Positions 27,107 through 36,521 are shown, numbered from the stretch's first letter. The stretch is 64,000 bases of DNA from Thermodesulfobacteriota bacterium (GCA_040753795.1 JBFMDX010000010.1:62001-126000); one strand, 5' to 3'. Made by a program: numbers and translations. The notes: generated by a model not told the origin, from the sequence alone.

Positions 27107-29407
27107 ATGGATGTGCCAATGGCTTGGCCCGAAGAACATATTAATTATATTATTAACGAAACCAAATCCCTCAAAAAACGACTGGCGCCGATTTTCAAGG
27201 ATGAACCGCAGGTTATCACCGATAATTGGGAGCCGGTTGCCCGATATCTTCTGGGTGATGACAACAATGCCATCGATAATTTGACCATTGAAGAAATCAA
27301 TATGATCCTTTCGGACATATTGGTTTCCCTGCGCTATCCCGCCTCGGCTCCGCCGATGAATCTTCCAACTCCAAATGTCGATATCAGCGAAGTCTTCAAC
27401 AGACCCGACCGTCTTTTCTTCCGGATAAATAATTTTTTTGATCAGTTCGATGGTTCATCCTCTTCTTCCATCCTGGGTCGTTTTTATTCCCTCCTGCAGA
27501 AAGAGCTCCTGAAACATTTTTGCGCTTCCGACAAATATACGACTTATTGCGCGCCTATCACTATTGGGGGGAACAGAATAGGCCTTCTGGCTTATTTTCC
27601 GGAGGCAATAGTTGATCTGAGTCGAACGAACGATTTTGACTCTTTCCACCCTTTTAAAAGCCACATCATGTCAGATAACGCCAGAGATTATTATCGTTCT
27701 TTTAATAATTCATTTATCCCCGGCGCGGTGATTCTCTATTTTTATTCTGCGGAAACCAACTCGTTTTTTCTTACCAGCGGCAAAGGGTTTTTAACCTTCA
27801 GTTGTTTTAAGCAGAAGGAGGACATTAAAACATTAAGAAATATTATCGCCAAAGGCCATACCGGTTCCTCACAAAAAAGAACCCCGGCAGCAGGCACGCA
27901 AGTCCAGCTGGAATCCGAGGAGATGAAAACGAACTTATATAAAGTGCTGCGGATGGCCCAATATTGCTGTTTACAGAGTTTTGAAACCAAAAAAAATTAC
28001 GCCAACGCGCACATTCAGGAAAAGATCGCCTGTCTGGAAGTGGATACGGTTCCCTTTCATTTGATCTTTGAGTTGCTATCCTGGTTTGTTCCGTTTTCAG
28101 CCGCCGTCTTGTGGGGTAGAGGAAAAAACAAGCAATGGACGATAAGGGAGAGGCAAATATATGCCGAGCGCCCTGAAGATAGGCTGGAGTGTCGCCTGAA
28201 GCTCATCAGCGATGACGGCCTTTCCGATTTTGAAAATAAATATAAGATGTTGATGGCGAGTTCCCTATCAGCCAATGACCATGACCTGACGACAATTTTT
28301 AATAACAGGAAACCGGTGATTCAGGACCTTGATGCCGATATCCGGTTACAACTGGCGGATCTGTTCGGCTACAGCGGAAAAATATGGGCATGGTCACTGG
28401 ATTGCGTAAGCCGATTCATTATTCCGGTGAATGATCCGGATGTGCCGGAGACTATCCTGGAAATATATTTCAACGAAGAGGCCAGGTGGCTTAATATCAT
28501 CATTCACGATATGGCCCGGATGATTGCCCGGCTTTATGCTATTTTGAAGGAAGAGTTCGGGCATAAGCGGCTGGCGCAGGAAGAGATGAGGCGCCGTTAC
28601 ATTGGCAAGTTGTCCCACGAGATCAGGAACTGGTTTCCACAGGTCAATCGCCGGGTCGAAGAACTGGAAAGAATTGTCGCTGCCGGCGCGCCTGCCGATC
28701 AGTTAGACCGGGCCAGGGAGAACATCGGCTTTGCCCGGGTCCGGCTGAAATATTTTTCAGATATATTTGACGTCGTTTTGTCTGAAGTCAGAAGCAAAAA
28801 ATATGGCCTCCACAAGGATATCATCGCGCTCGACAAGGTCATGACCGAAGTAAAAGAGGGGGTCATCGATCTTTGTATTCATGATATCAATTACCGTTAC
28901 CGGCTGGCCAAAGCGCTGGATATCCCGGATTCACAGGCAGGCAGCGATCAGCTGAAAAATCTGTTGAGACAGAACATACATGTCAGGCAAACCGGGCTGA
29001 TGGTTTATGAGAATGAGACGCTGATTTTCACATGCCTCCAGGAGATGCTGAAAAACGCCGTTTCGAAACAGGACTGGGCTAACACGGACGGGTTTATCAT
29101 GGAAGCCCGTAACATCGGCACAGACCGGTTGGGCCTGCGGGTGACCAATCTGCCCCGGCGGGAGCGGCAATACCTCACCAGCCTGGTCGATTACAGCCGG
29201 TCGCTGGTGGAAGGCGATGCTTTTGAAAACGAAGGATTCGGCAGCCTGTGGCTGAAAAGCATCAGAGATTTGCTTCATGGAGAATTTACGGTTCCGCCGG
29301 AATGGCTGGTAAGAGGCGCATTGTCATATCCGTCCGAATTCTGGCTGGAGATCATCATTTCCGGGAAGGCGGAGGCCGGTTCAATCTTGACATCAGACTT
29401 ATTATAA
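27107..29407 (+). CDS. Divergent sensor histidine kinase-like protein
   Basis: 766 residues from the ATG at 27107, preceded by GGAGGGGGGGAG. The first ~480 residues are soluble and without clear family match; residues ~310-480 look like a GAF-type sensory domain. A recognisable kinase core follows: H-box KLSHEIRNWF (HExRN) at ~500, N-box-like TCLQEMLKNAVSK at ~645, and a G2-like ENEGFGSLWLKSIRDL at ~705. The canonical G1 DxGxG is not evident. It lies upstream of a sigma54-activator response regulator with a BrnT/BrnA pair between them, and I infer it phosphorylates that regulator. The catalytic core is poorly conserved, so pseudo-kinase status is possible. Confidence 0.65.
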   Translation: MDVPMAWPEEHINYIINETKSLKKRLAPIFKDEPQVITDNWEPVARYLLGDDNNAIDNLTIEEINMILSDILVSLRYPASAPPMNLPTPNVDISEVFNRPDRLFFRINNFFDQFDGSSSSSILGRFYSLLQKELLKHFCASDKYTTYCAPITIGGNRIGLLAYFPEAIVDLSRTNDFDSFHPFKSHIMSDNARDYYRSFNNSFIPGAVILYFYSAETNSFFLTSGKGFLTFSCFKQKEDIKTLRNIIAKGHTGSSQKRTPAAGTQVQLESEEMKTNLYKVLRMAQYCCLQSFETKKNYANAHIQEKIACLEVDTVPFHLIFELLSWFVPFSAAVLWGRGKNKQWTIRERQIYAERPEDRLECRLKLISDDGLSDFENKYKMLMASSLSANDHDLTTIFNNRKPVIQDLDADIRLQLADLFGYSGKIWAWSLDCVSRFIIPVNDPDVPETILEIYFNEEARWLNIIIHDMARMIARLYAILKEEFGHKRLAQEEMRRRYIGKLSHEIRNWFPQVNRRVEELERIVAAGAPADQLDRARENIGFARVRLKYFSDIFDVVLSEVRSKKYGLHKDIIALDKVMTEVKEGVIDLCIHDINYRYRLAKALDIPDSQAGSDQLKNLLRQNIHVRQTGLMVYENETLIFTCLQEMLKNAVSKQDWANTDGFIMEARNIGTDRLGLRVTNLPRRERQYLTSLVDYSRSLVEGDAFENEGFGSLWLKSIRDLLHGEFTVPPEWLVRGALSYPSEFWLEIIISGKAEAGSILTSDLL

Positions 29408-29420
29408 GTACAATGTACAT

Positions 29421-29714
29421 ATGACAGAATTAAAATTTGAATGGGATATCCGCAAAGAACGGGCGAACATAAAAAAACACGGGGTTTCTTTTCAGGAAGC
29501 GCGCGCGGTCTTCTATGACGAGAATGCCATTCAATATTTTGATCCCGATCATTCGGATGAGGAAGACCGTTTTATTTTGCTTGGGATAAGTTATAAACTC
29601 AGGGTTCTCGTGGTTTGTCACTGTTTCAGGGAAAACGAGTCGGTTATAAGAATTATCTCTGCCAGAAAAGCGGACCAAAAAGAGGAAAATGAATATTGGA
29701 GAAACCGATCATGA
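29421..29714 (+). CDS. brnT: BrnT-family toxin
   Basis: 97 residues, normal for BrnT, a RelE-fold ribonuclease. FEWDIRKERANIKKHGVSFQEARAVFYD and the C-terminal VIRIISARKADQKEENEYW match the family (Hxx-K-N-x-x-KHGVSFEEA and R-x-x-SARxAxxxE). It starts 13 bases after the kinase gene and overlaps the antitoxin gene by 4 bases. In known systems the complex of BrnT with BrnA represses its own promoter. Confidence 0.9.
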   Translation: MTELKFEWDIRKERANIKKHGVSFQEARAVFYDENAIQYFDPDHSDEEDRFILLGISYKLRVLVVCHCFRENESVIRIISARKADQKEENEYWRNRS

Positions 29715-29947
29715 GAGATCATTATGATTTTTCCAAAATGAAAGGGCGTAAAAACCCTTATCTGAAGTATTTGAAACAGCCGGTCACCATGCGTCTGGAT
29801 CGGGATACGGTTCAATATTTCAGAAACATGTCTGAAGAAACAGGTATCCCCTACCAGAGCCTGATAAACCTTTACCTTCGTGACTGCGCGGCCAACAATA
29901 GAAAACTGCAGATGGAGTGGCATACGGAGAAGGCCCCGCAGGCATGA
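29711..29947 (+). CDS. brnA: BrnA-family antitoxin
   Basis: 78 residues from the ATG at 29711, in an ATGA overlap with brnT; a TTG 15 bases earlier is less likely. It has a C-terminal ribbon-helix-helix: QPVTMRLDRDTVQYFRNMSEETGIPYQSLINLYLRDCA. It should bind BrnT and the operator. It is followed after 15 bases by the response regulator gene, so the toxin-antitoxin pair lies inside a two-component operon. Confidence 0.85.
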   Translation: MRDHYDFSKMKGRKNPYLKYLKQPVTMRLDRDTVQYFRNMSEETGIPYQSLINLYLRDCAANNRKLQMEWHTEKAPQA

Positions 29948-29962
29948 CCGGGAAAAAACAAA

Positions 29963-31519
29963 ATGGGAAGAATTAAAATATTGCTGGCTGACGACCGGCC
30001 GGAGTGGATTAAGAACTGGCAGGAAGACCTGAACCACCTGGATATTTCCGACCTGAATATCCATACTCAGGTGGAGGCCGATGAGGTTTATGCCGCTCTG
30101 GAAAGCGACACCTTTGATATTCTCCTGCTGGACATGGACTGGACCGACGGCGGCGGCAGGAAAGAGGAAGGCATTGAAATGTTACGCCGGGCCAAACAGG
30201 CAAGCCCGGCTACGGATGTGATCATCATCACCGGCTATGGGGCCGGAGAAAATTATGAAAGAATCCGCAATGCCTATAAATACGGCGTTACCGATTTCCT
30301 GCAGAAAGGAGACAAGGAATATCACAAATCCGAATTTGAACGTATTATCCGCAATGCCTTGGAAAAAGCCCGCCTGAAGCGCAAGGCGGTATCACCGTTC
30401 TGGCGGTGGATTATCGATGAATCCGGCATCAGCATTGAAAACACCCTGGGAAACCTGCTCGGCCGGTCGGAAATGATGCGCGGTCTGTTTTCCGTTATCA
30501 AAAAAGTGGCTCAAACCGACTCCCGCCTGCTGCTGCTAGGCGAAACGGGCGTGGGAAAATCAGAAATAGCGCGCACCATTCATAAGCTGAGCAACAGGAA
30601 ATTCAGGGAAATGGTAGAATTCACCCCCGGCGAATTTCCGGAAACGCTTCAGGAATCGGAATTGTTCGGCCACGAAAAAGGTGCTTTTACGGGCGCCGCC
30701 GCTGAAAAGGCCGGGTTGATCAAACAGGCGCATGAAAGCACCCTGTTTATTGACGAGGTCGGCACCATGATGTCCTCCATGCAGGCTAAACTGCTGCGCT
30801 TTCTGGATACCAAAGAGTTCCGGAAGCTGGGAGGGAAAGCAGACGAATCATCCGATATCCGGTTAATCTGCGCCACCAACAGAAATATCCATAAAGACGC
30901 CCTGGAAGAAAAATTCCGGCCTGATCTGCTCATGCGGATCAGCGGTTTCCCGTTGCACATTCCACCCCTGCGGGATCATCTGGAAGATATCCCCCTGCTG
31001 GCCGAAAAATTTTTAAAGAAGCATTCGGCCGCCGGCAGGGAAAACAGGACCTTTGAACTCACCGAAGACGGGCTGAATAAACTCTTGCGCTATGACTGGC
31101 CGGGCAATATCCGAGAACTGGACAATGTGTTTGAACGGGCCGTTCCCCTGGCCGTCATTTCCGGTTCAGACCGGATCACCGCCGCCCATGTCCGATTTGA
31201 CAGGGAAATTTACATAGACAATGATGCCGGCATTACCGCCCTGGTCAACCTGGACAGGCTTTATTCCCTGATAAAAAACAGGGAGAACCGGTACGATGAC
31301 GCGCCGTCCCTGGCAAAAGCCTGGGGCGAGTTGATTGCCCGGCAGATCATCGACCGGGCCATGAAAGAGGCCCGGGGGCACATGAAACAGTCCGGCATTC
31401 TGCTCAATTTTTATGAAGGCCTGGACAAAGAAGAATCCCCGGCGGATCACAAAAAATACGAGGCCTACCGCCAATACCTCACCACCCAGCTTAAAATCAA
31501 GGCCAGGGATTATAAGTAA
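29963..31519 (+). CDS. Response regulator with sigma54-interacting AAA+ domain
   Basis: 518 residues. Receiver domain at 1-~130 with LLADDR, the phospho-acceptor in LLLDMDW, and FLQKGD for the conserved lysine. The AAA+ domain at ~160-400 has GETGVGKS (Walker A), HEKGAFTGA, the loop that contacts sigma54, and STLFIDEVG (Walker B). The C-terminal ~110 residues (IIDRAMKEARGHMKQSGILLN) may be a divergent Fis-type helix-turn-helix but are not clear. It should activate sigma54 promoters in response to the kinase encoded upstream. It converges on the 31.5-52.4 kb protease/DGR cluster with only 6 bases between, so control of that cluster is plausible. Confidence 0.88.
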   Translation: MGRIKILLADDRPEWIKNWQEDLNHLDISDLNIHTQVEADEVYAALESDTFDILLLDMDWTDGGGRKEEGIEMLRRAKQASPATDVIIITGYGAGENYERIRNAYKYGVTDFLQKGDKEYHKSEFERIIRNALEKARLKRKAVSPFWRWIIDESGISIENTLGNLLGRSEMMRGLFSVIKKVAQTDSRLLLLGETGVGKSEIARTIHKLSNRKFREMVEFTPGEFPETLQESELFGHEKGAFTGAAAEKAGLIKQAHESTLFIDEVGTMMSSMQAKLLRFLDTKEFRKLGGKADESSDIRLICATNRNIHKDALEEKFRPDLLMRISGFPLHIPPLRDHLEDIPLLAEKFLKKHSAAGRENRTFELTEDGLNKLLRYDWPGNIRELDNVFERAVPLAVISGSDRITAAHVRFDREIYIDNDAGITALVNLDRLYSLIKNRENRYDDAPSLAKAWGELIARQIIDRAMKEARGHMKQSGILLNFYEGLDKEESPADHKKYEAYRQYLTTQLKIKARDYK

Positions 31520-31525
31520 TTCGAT

Positions 31526-33184
31526 TTATTTCCCCTCGACCAGGAATGACAATACGCCCGCGGTCCAGCTTTCCGCTGGTAACTCTTCCAGGCTGGTGAA
31601 TAGCCCTTCCATTTCTTCGGGGGTCAGCCGGACAATGGGTGATTCCGGCGTCGACCGGGCCACAATTTCATCCGGGATGACCGGCTCATCCGAAACAATG
31701 GCAACCATGTGCTCCCAGCCGGCAGGGCCTTCTTCCCGGTAGTCCCACTTCCAGGGGAAAAGCTCCTCTCCGGGCACAAAGTAGGGCTTATCCTCAACCA
31801 CTTGAAGATGTTGCCCGCCGGTCAGGGCGCTGGGAACCTGGAGATAAACCGCTCCGCTGGTGCCCAGGTTGAGTATCGCCACGTATCCGGCCCGCCGGGA
31901 TACCACCTTGAATTGCAGCGACCGTCTTATCGGTAGAGCCTTGACCCTGGCGGTGCCGATGTCCCGGGTCGTCAAGTCCGCCTTTGAGAGCTGGACGGAT
32001 TGGCTGTCCTTGGTTTGCTTGCCGTTTAAAGTTTCTACAAGTGACTGGTTGGCCACGCCGAATCCCAATGCGGCCAGGGCCGCGGCTGACACGCCGAACT
32101 CAGGCGAAACCAGCCGCTCTGCCGCCTGATGCGCATCTCCGGAATCCCGGCTGACAAGCTGCTGCAGAAGCGGCTCGCTGATCCGCCCCAGCTGATCCAA
32201 AACAGCCGTGGCTTTCTCCAGCGTCGTCGCAAGCGCGGCATGCTGTTCGTGCGCTTCGGCCAGGCGGGTCTCACCTTCGCCAACGGATTTTAAATCATGG
32301 CGGAGACGGGCAACGGTAACTTCATGTTCCAGGGCCGCCTGCTCCACGGCCCGGCGGGCGTTTTCCATCTCGGCTTCGGCGGCCAGCAGTTCCTTGCGAT
32401 GCTTTAGTTCCAGAACCTGGAGCTGGTGCGCTTGCTCCTTTTGGGATAACTTTCTGTCCGCTTCAATGCGGGCCTTCTCTTTTGCGTAATCCGCCCTGGC
32501 TTTGGCCTCCCGGTTTTCCGCCTGCAACTGCCGTTCCCGTTCGCGCGCGATCCGCTCCATGTCCTGCTGGCGGATACGCTCCGCTTCCGCGCGCGCGGCT
32601 TCGGCGCTTTCCCATCGCGCTGTCGTAATCCGGCAGATAAGCCCGGCGCCTGCCAGCCATTTGTTGAGCTGAGATTCCCACCAACTTGTCGGCAGGGCAT
32701 CTTTTTCCAGAATATCGGAGATGGAGGTGTCGCGGACAGCGTCCTTGATCTTATGCCGGACCGCTTCAGCCAGCCACGATTCCAGCATTGTGTCCGAAAG
32801 CGGGGCTTCGGGCGTGACGCTGTTAAAGCCGAATTTCCCCAGTAAATTACGGATATCCGACACGGAGCAGGAACCGTTTAACTGCAAGTCCCAGGCATGC
32901 CCCTGACTGTCTTTTAAGATACCGGAAAAAGACAGCGCCATTTCGCAGGAGGATTTCTTCAGGACAAGAATGGCGGAATTTTCGTCGCGCCCCAGCGCCT
33001 TTTCGGCATCATCGCGTGACACCCGGTTGAGTTCCCGATCTTCCCCGGATAAGGCGGTAACCGTGTAAAAATCCACGTCAGGACCGGCCTCGGGCAGTTT
33101 CTCTTTTGATCCGCCCCCAAAACGCCACAAGCCGCGTTTTTTTTCCCGGAATACTTGAATGATGTCCTGCTTCGAGTCGCTCAT
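31526..33184 (-). CDS. Coiled-coil protein with C-terminal DUF4384-like domain
   Basis: 552 residues. The N-terminal ~170 residues are soluble, perhaps related to SPFH/band-7 domains but not securely. Residues ~190-330 form a long charged coiled coil rich in Ala, Glu, Arg and Gln (AEAERIRQQDMERIARERE and similar heptads). The C-terminal ~130 residues (LQFKVVSRRAGYVAILNLGTSG, then VVEDKPYFVPG) match DUF4384, a beta domain often attached to bacterial caspase-like proteins. It is the last gene of the minus-strand cluster, 3 bases after a small membrane protein gene. Probably a scaffold; the function is unknown. Confidence 0.65.
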   Translation of the reverse strand: MSDSKQDIIQVFREKKRGLWRFGGGSKEKLPEAGPDVDFYTVTALSGEDRELNRVSRDDAEKALGRDENSAILVLKKSSCEMALSFSGILKDSQGHAWDLQLNGSCSVSDIRNLLGKFGFNSVTPEAPLSDTMLESWLAEAVRHKIKDAVRDTSISDILEKDALPTSWWESQLNKWLAGAGLICRITTARWESAEAARAEAERIRQQDMERIARERERQLQAENREAKARADYAKEKARIEADRKLSQKEQAHQLQVLELKHRKELLAAEAEMENARRAVEQAALEHEVTVARLRHDLKSVGEGETRLAEAHEQHAALATTLEKATAVLDQLGRISEPLLQQLVSRDSGDAHQAAERLVSPEFGVSAAALAALGFGVANQSLVETLNGKQTKDSQSVQLSKADLTTRDIGTARVKALPIRRSLQFKVVSRRAGYVAILNLGTSGAVYLQVPSALTGGQHLQVVEDKPYFVPGEELFPWKWDYREEGPAGWEHMVAIVSDEPVIPDEIVARSTPESPIVRLTPEEMEGLFTSLEELPAESWTAGVLSFLVEGK

Positions 33185-33187
33185 GTT

Positions 33188-33505
33188 TCACCTTAACCGG
33201 TTTTTTCTATGTGTTTTAACCAACAACCCGATCCACACAGACAATAACATAACAGCTAAACTAACAAGCATGGCAATGCCCATGGCCGTATAGTTGAGAA
33301 GGAGAGGCCGGATGAGCGCCTGATCCATGCCCCATATGGCAAGCAAGGATACGCAAAGAGAAACGGCCACTTTCTGCACGCTGCCCTCGATCAACGACAT
33401 TTCCTTCATGCTCCGCAGGATGATGGCGAAGACGATGACGAACATGGCGACCGTTGGAATTAATACACGCAAGTCGCTTGTATAGATGGCCATTGCGTCG
33501 TTCAT
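33188..33505 (-). CDS. Small membrane protein
   Basis: 105 residues with three hydrophobic helices (LIPTVAMFVIVFAIILR, VAVSLCVSLLAIWGM, MGIAMLVSLAVMLLSVWIGLLV) and a basic C-terminus. Its ATG overlaps the stop of the caspase gene upstream (ATGA), so the two are translated together. No family recognised. It may anchor or partner the membrane caspase. Confidence 0.7.
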   Translation of the reverse strand: MNDAMAIYTSDLRVLIPTVAMFVIVFAIILRSMKEMSLIEGSVQKVAVSLCVSLLAIWGMDQALIRPLLLNYTAMGIAMLVSLAVMLLSVWIGLLVKTHRKNRLR

Positions 33506-35037
33506 GGATCAATCTCCATTCTAAACAGTTCCCAGGTTGACGACCAGATGATGGCACTATCCTGTTCGCGCATTAAATTCAGATCGATCTTTTTAATCCG
33601 GGCTACGTCAGGCCAGGGAAAATCAAAATACAGAGTGCCCGCAAGAAGCATGCCCTTTGCCGGTTGTCTTTGATCATCTGTATATGCTATGGAAAACCCT
33701 CTGGCTGCGAGATTGTCAGTCAACCTGCCTGCGACATACCTGCGGACAGCATCGGCTTTATCTTTTGCTCCCCGATAATTTTCATCCTTCTCCTTTGCGA
33801 ACTTGAGGGGCAGGATTGTGATCGTTTTTACCGTCTGGTCATTTTCCAGTACATCACACAGTCTTTTGATGCTTTCTGAAATTGTCGCTTCAGCGGTGCC
33901 GCGTTCGAAATACCCTTTGATCGTTATTCCAAATGGAATAGCAAGTAGTAAAAAAATAGCCCAGGCCACAAAAGCATTAGCGGAATCAAACGGATTTATT
34001 GCATTTAAAAGATGACGGAATCGTCTCCTTGGTCTGTCATTCGTATTGATGCCTTTCCGGACCGGACTCTGCGGTGGCTTTGCGCACTGCTTGCAGCATT
34101 CATATTCATCAACAAAATGCCTCCGGCAAAGATAGTCTCGCCCACATTCGCGGCACTTGAATGTTTCACCTTCAGGGTTGCGCATGCCACAAATCGGGCA
34201 TTCAACACTCATCTGAGAGTTGTTTTGCTGCATGCCGGCGATCTGTTGCTGCATAGACAGGGCCGATAACTTCCAATCCGGCTCACCCTCCCGTACCGTC
34301 ACAATCCCGGTCCCTTCCGCAAACCGTTTCGGGGTCTGAGAGCAGCGTTTCTGTGCGGCCCAGGAGCGGACACGGTCATAGACCCACTCGTAGAGGGATT
34401 CGGCGGTGACGCGGCCCTGCGCATCCGGCGGGCAGGCGCCGGACAGAGCCTCGGCGAGGTAGTAGGAGAAGACGCCCTGTTTCTTCTCGTCCCACTCGTG
34501 GGAAAGTTCGTCCGCGTCACAGGAGGTGATGGTGTAAATGCCTTTACCAGCGGCGATCTGCTCCATAATGGAGCCGGGCATGGCGGCCACGTCTTTGCCC
34601 GCGCCGGAATGGCAGGCATCCAGGATCAGGATCTTCTGACGGGCCGCGCACCGGGCAAGGATGTCCTGGACATGGGCGACAGGGATGCCGGTCACGTGCA
34701 TGGTATGCAGGGTGGCATCCCCTGGGGCCAGGTAGCACTTGCCACCCAGGTCGCGGCCATGCCCGGAAAAATAGACCAGCACGGTATCGTCTTCCTTTGG
34801 CTGGGAAAGCCAGGAGGCCAGCCAGGAATGAATGTTGGCGTAGGTTGGGCGGCGGTCTTCCGGCTGATCGTCGGTCAGCAGCAGGACATGATCCGCCGAG
34901 AACCCGTCCTGCCCCTGCTTAAGAATTTCTGCTATGCGGCGGCAGTCGTTGACGGCATACTTGAGCGGGCCGAGGCTCTCATGATAACGATTGACTCCGA
35001 TCAGGATGGCCCATTTATCTGATGGTTTGTTTTTCAT
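33502..35037 (-). CDS. Caspase-like (C14) peptidase with zinc ribbon, membrane helix and periplasmic FlgO-like domain
   Basis: 511 residues. The N-terminal ~240 residues are a caspase-like p20 domain with the catalytic pair in YFSGHGRDL (His93) and LILDACHSGAGKD (Cys142). A zinc-ribbon region follows at ~275-320 (CPICGMRNPEGETFKCRECG and RRHFVDEYECCKQC). A single membrane helix, FVAWAIFLLLAIPFGITI, is near residue 365. The C-terminal ~130 residues resemble the periplasmic FlgO/CsgG-like fold (VRRYVAGRLTDNLAARGFSIAYT). The protease would face the cytoplasm and the last domain the periplasm, a layout suited to sensing envelope state. It is the third caspase gene of the cluster. Confidence 0.85.
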   Translation of the reverse strand: MKNKPSDKWAILIGVNRYHESLGPLKYAVNDCRRIAEILKQGQDGFSADHVLLLTDDQPEDRRPTYANIHSWLASWLSQPKEDDTVLVYFSGHGRDLGGKCYLAPGDATLHTMHVTGIPVAHVQDILARCAARQKILILDACHSGAGKDVAAMPGSIMEQIAAGKGIYTITSCDADELSHEWDEKKQGVFSYYLAEALSGACPPDAQGRVTAESLYEWVYDRVRSWAAQKRCSQTPKRFAEGTGIVTVREGEPDWKLSALSMQQQIAGMQQNNSQMSVECPICGMRNPEGETFKCRECGRDYLCRRHFVDEYECCKQCAKPPQSPVRKGINTNDRPRRRFRHLLNAINPFDSANAFVAWAIFLLLAIPFGITIKGYFERGTAEATISESIKRLCDVLENDQTVKTITILPLKFAKEKDENYRGAKDKADAVRRYVAGRLTDNLAARGFSIAYTDDQRQPAKGMLLAGTLYFDFPWPDVARIKKIDLNLMREQDSAIIWSSTWELFRMEIDP

Positions 35038-35049
35038 ATTTTTGAGCTT

Positions 35050-35463
35050 TTATTGCTGAGCCGGAGCTTCTTTTGCCCCGGTGTCCGGCTGCTGGGTAGC
35101 AGCCGGCGGCGTTTCGCCGAGCCAGATGTCTATGGTTTTCTGGACCTTGGCCGCGAATTCATCCGCCACATCCGAAACCTTGCCCCGCATTTCATCCATC
35201 TTGGCCCGGATTTCCCGCTCCTTGATTTCCGCCAGCATGTCCCGGTAGCCCTGTTCAATCATGGCGCGCTTGAGTTCCGGGTGCGCGTCAAAATCGGCCG
35301 AGGACCACTTCCGGACATCGACATGGGTGTCGGCATAGGTCAGGTAACGCTTAACAAGAACGATAACGCCCTTGTTCGTCTTGACAACGTGATGATCAGC
35401 CGCCCAGTAGGCGCCGATGCCAATAATCGCGACAAACACCAGCAAAGTGATAAGTTTGTTCAT
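35050..35463 (-). CDS. Small membrane-anchored protein
   Basis: 137 residues from the ATG at 35463; an in-frame start 20 codons earlier is possible but places polar residues before the signal anchor. One N-terminal membrane helix (LITLLVFVAIIGIGAYWAA), then a helical periplasmic region (AEIKEREIRAKMDEMRGKV) and a Gln/Pro/Ala-rich tail. No family recognised. It sits between the membrane caspase and a CsgG/FlgO-like membrane protein gene and may belong to the same envelope complex. Confidence 0.65.
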   Translation of the reverse strand: MNKLITLLVFVAIIGIGAYWAADHHVVKTNKGVIVLVKRYLTYADTHVDVRKWSSADFDAHPELKRAMIEQGYRDMLAEIKEREIRAKMDEMRGKVSDVADEFAAKVQKTIDIWLGETPPAATQQPDTGAKEAPAQQ

Positions 35464-35605
35464 TTCCGTCTGATCCTCCTCCGCAATAATCCTTCTGTTA
35501 TTGTGTCCCGGCCTGAACCTCATTGCCAGTGGTAACGAATCGAGGCAAGCCTGCCCGTATGGAATCGTGTCTAATCGACCGTCCCGGCAACCTGTCGGGG
35601 AAGCC

Positions 35606-36454
35606 TCATGTCTCCAGCTTCAGCGCAAAATTCATGATGTAGTAGTTATACGCCAGGGCCGCGCCCACGGCGATAATAAAAAGGATCACGGTAAACCAAC
35701 CTGTCAGGGCCGCGCCCAGAAGCAGATAGGCGATCAGCGCGTCGGCCGCCGTGTAGACGGCCAGGGTGAAGGCGTTTACCTTGTTGGATTCTTTTCTGAC
35801 CATGCCCCGGATAAAGGATATGGAGAAGACCGGCAGCAGCAGCACAACAACCATCCAGCTTAAGAACCGCCTGGCGGGCCGGATGCCATGTATCTGCTCC
35901 TGTACCGCGGCGCCGCTCAACAGCCCGGAGGCGATTTCGTTATGGTATTTCCGGCTCAGGAGGACCTGGCCGCTTTCCACGGAGGCGATTAGAAGATCGC
36001 AGTCGATCCTGGCTCCTCCTGAAACCGACTCAAAGGCGTTAATCCTGCCGAAGATGACGTTCTGCGCCCCCAGGGCTTTGCCCCGGCTGACGGCAGGGCT
36101 GATATCGGCAAAAACCGGCTGCCGCAGGTTTAAAAGCGCGCGCGCCTTTTCCATAAAGGTCCGGTCACGAAGATCAACAACCCCGGACAGTTCGATGCCG
36201 GAGCGAAGTTGATCGGTCACGTAATCGGAAGGGTCATTGGCCAGGTGCAGCAGAGCGGTTACCCCGGCAGCGAGCTGCGCTTCGTGTAAATCCCTGATTA
36301 CCTGGGGCACGATCTGGTCGGCCGCCTGCCTGCGGAGCGGGCTGACTTCCGGCTTGTGCGGCCCGAGATAAGTCCAGCCAAGCCAGGCCAGGTAACACGC
36401 GAACGCCATTGTCCCGGCCTGCATGAACGCTCTATATTGCCAGCGGTTGAACAT
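35606..36454 (-). CDS. Membrane protein with FlgO/CsgG-like domain
   Basis: 282 residues. An N-terminal membrane segment (AFMQAGTMAFACYLAWLGWTYL) is followed by an extracytoplasmic alpha/beta domain (~45-185) containing AVSRGKALGAQNVIFGRINAFE and LLIASVESGQVLLSRKY, features of CsgG/FlgO-like proteins. Three to four membrane helices end the protein (WMVVVLLLPVFSISFI and GWFTVILFIIAVGAALAYNYYI). The same periplasmic fold seems to occur in the caspase at 33502-35037, so the two may act together. Function unknown. Confidence 0.65.
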   Translation of the reverse strand: MFNRWQYRAFMQAGTMAFACYLAWLGWTYLGPHKPEVSPLRRQAADQIVPQVIRDLHEAQLAAGVTALLHLANDPSDYVTDQLRSGIELSGVVDLRDRTFMEKARALLNLRQPVFADISPAVSRGKALGAQNVIFGRINAFESVSGGARIDCDLLIASVESGQVLLSRKYHNEIASGLLSGAAVQEQIHGIRPARRFLSWMVVVLLLPVFSISFIRGMVRKESNKVNAFTLAVYTAADALIAYLLLGAALTGWFTVILFIIAVGAALAYNYYIMNFALKLET

Positions 36455-36521
36455 TATGCCAAACTCCTTTCCGTGTAGACTTCAAAGCACATCCCTGTCT
36501 TTATAACGGCCGTGCCAGGGT

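Noticed and set aside
29421-29947. BrnT/BrnA as the effector of the DGR cluster
   Set aside because: It lies in a separate, oppositely oriented operon and has the normal form of a stand-alone toxin-antitoxin pair. Nothing links it to the cluster beyond position.
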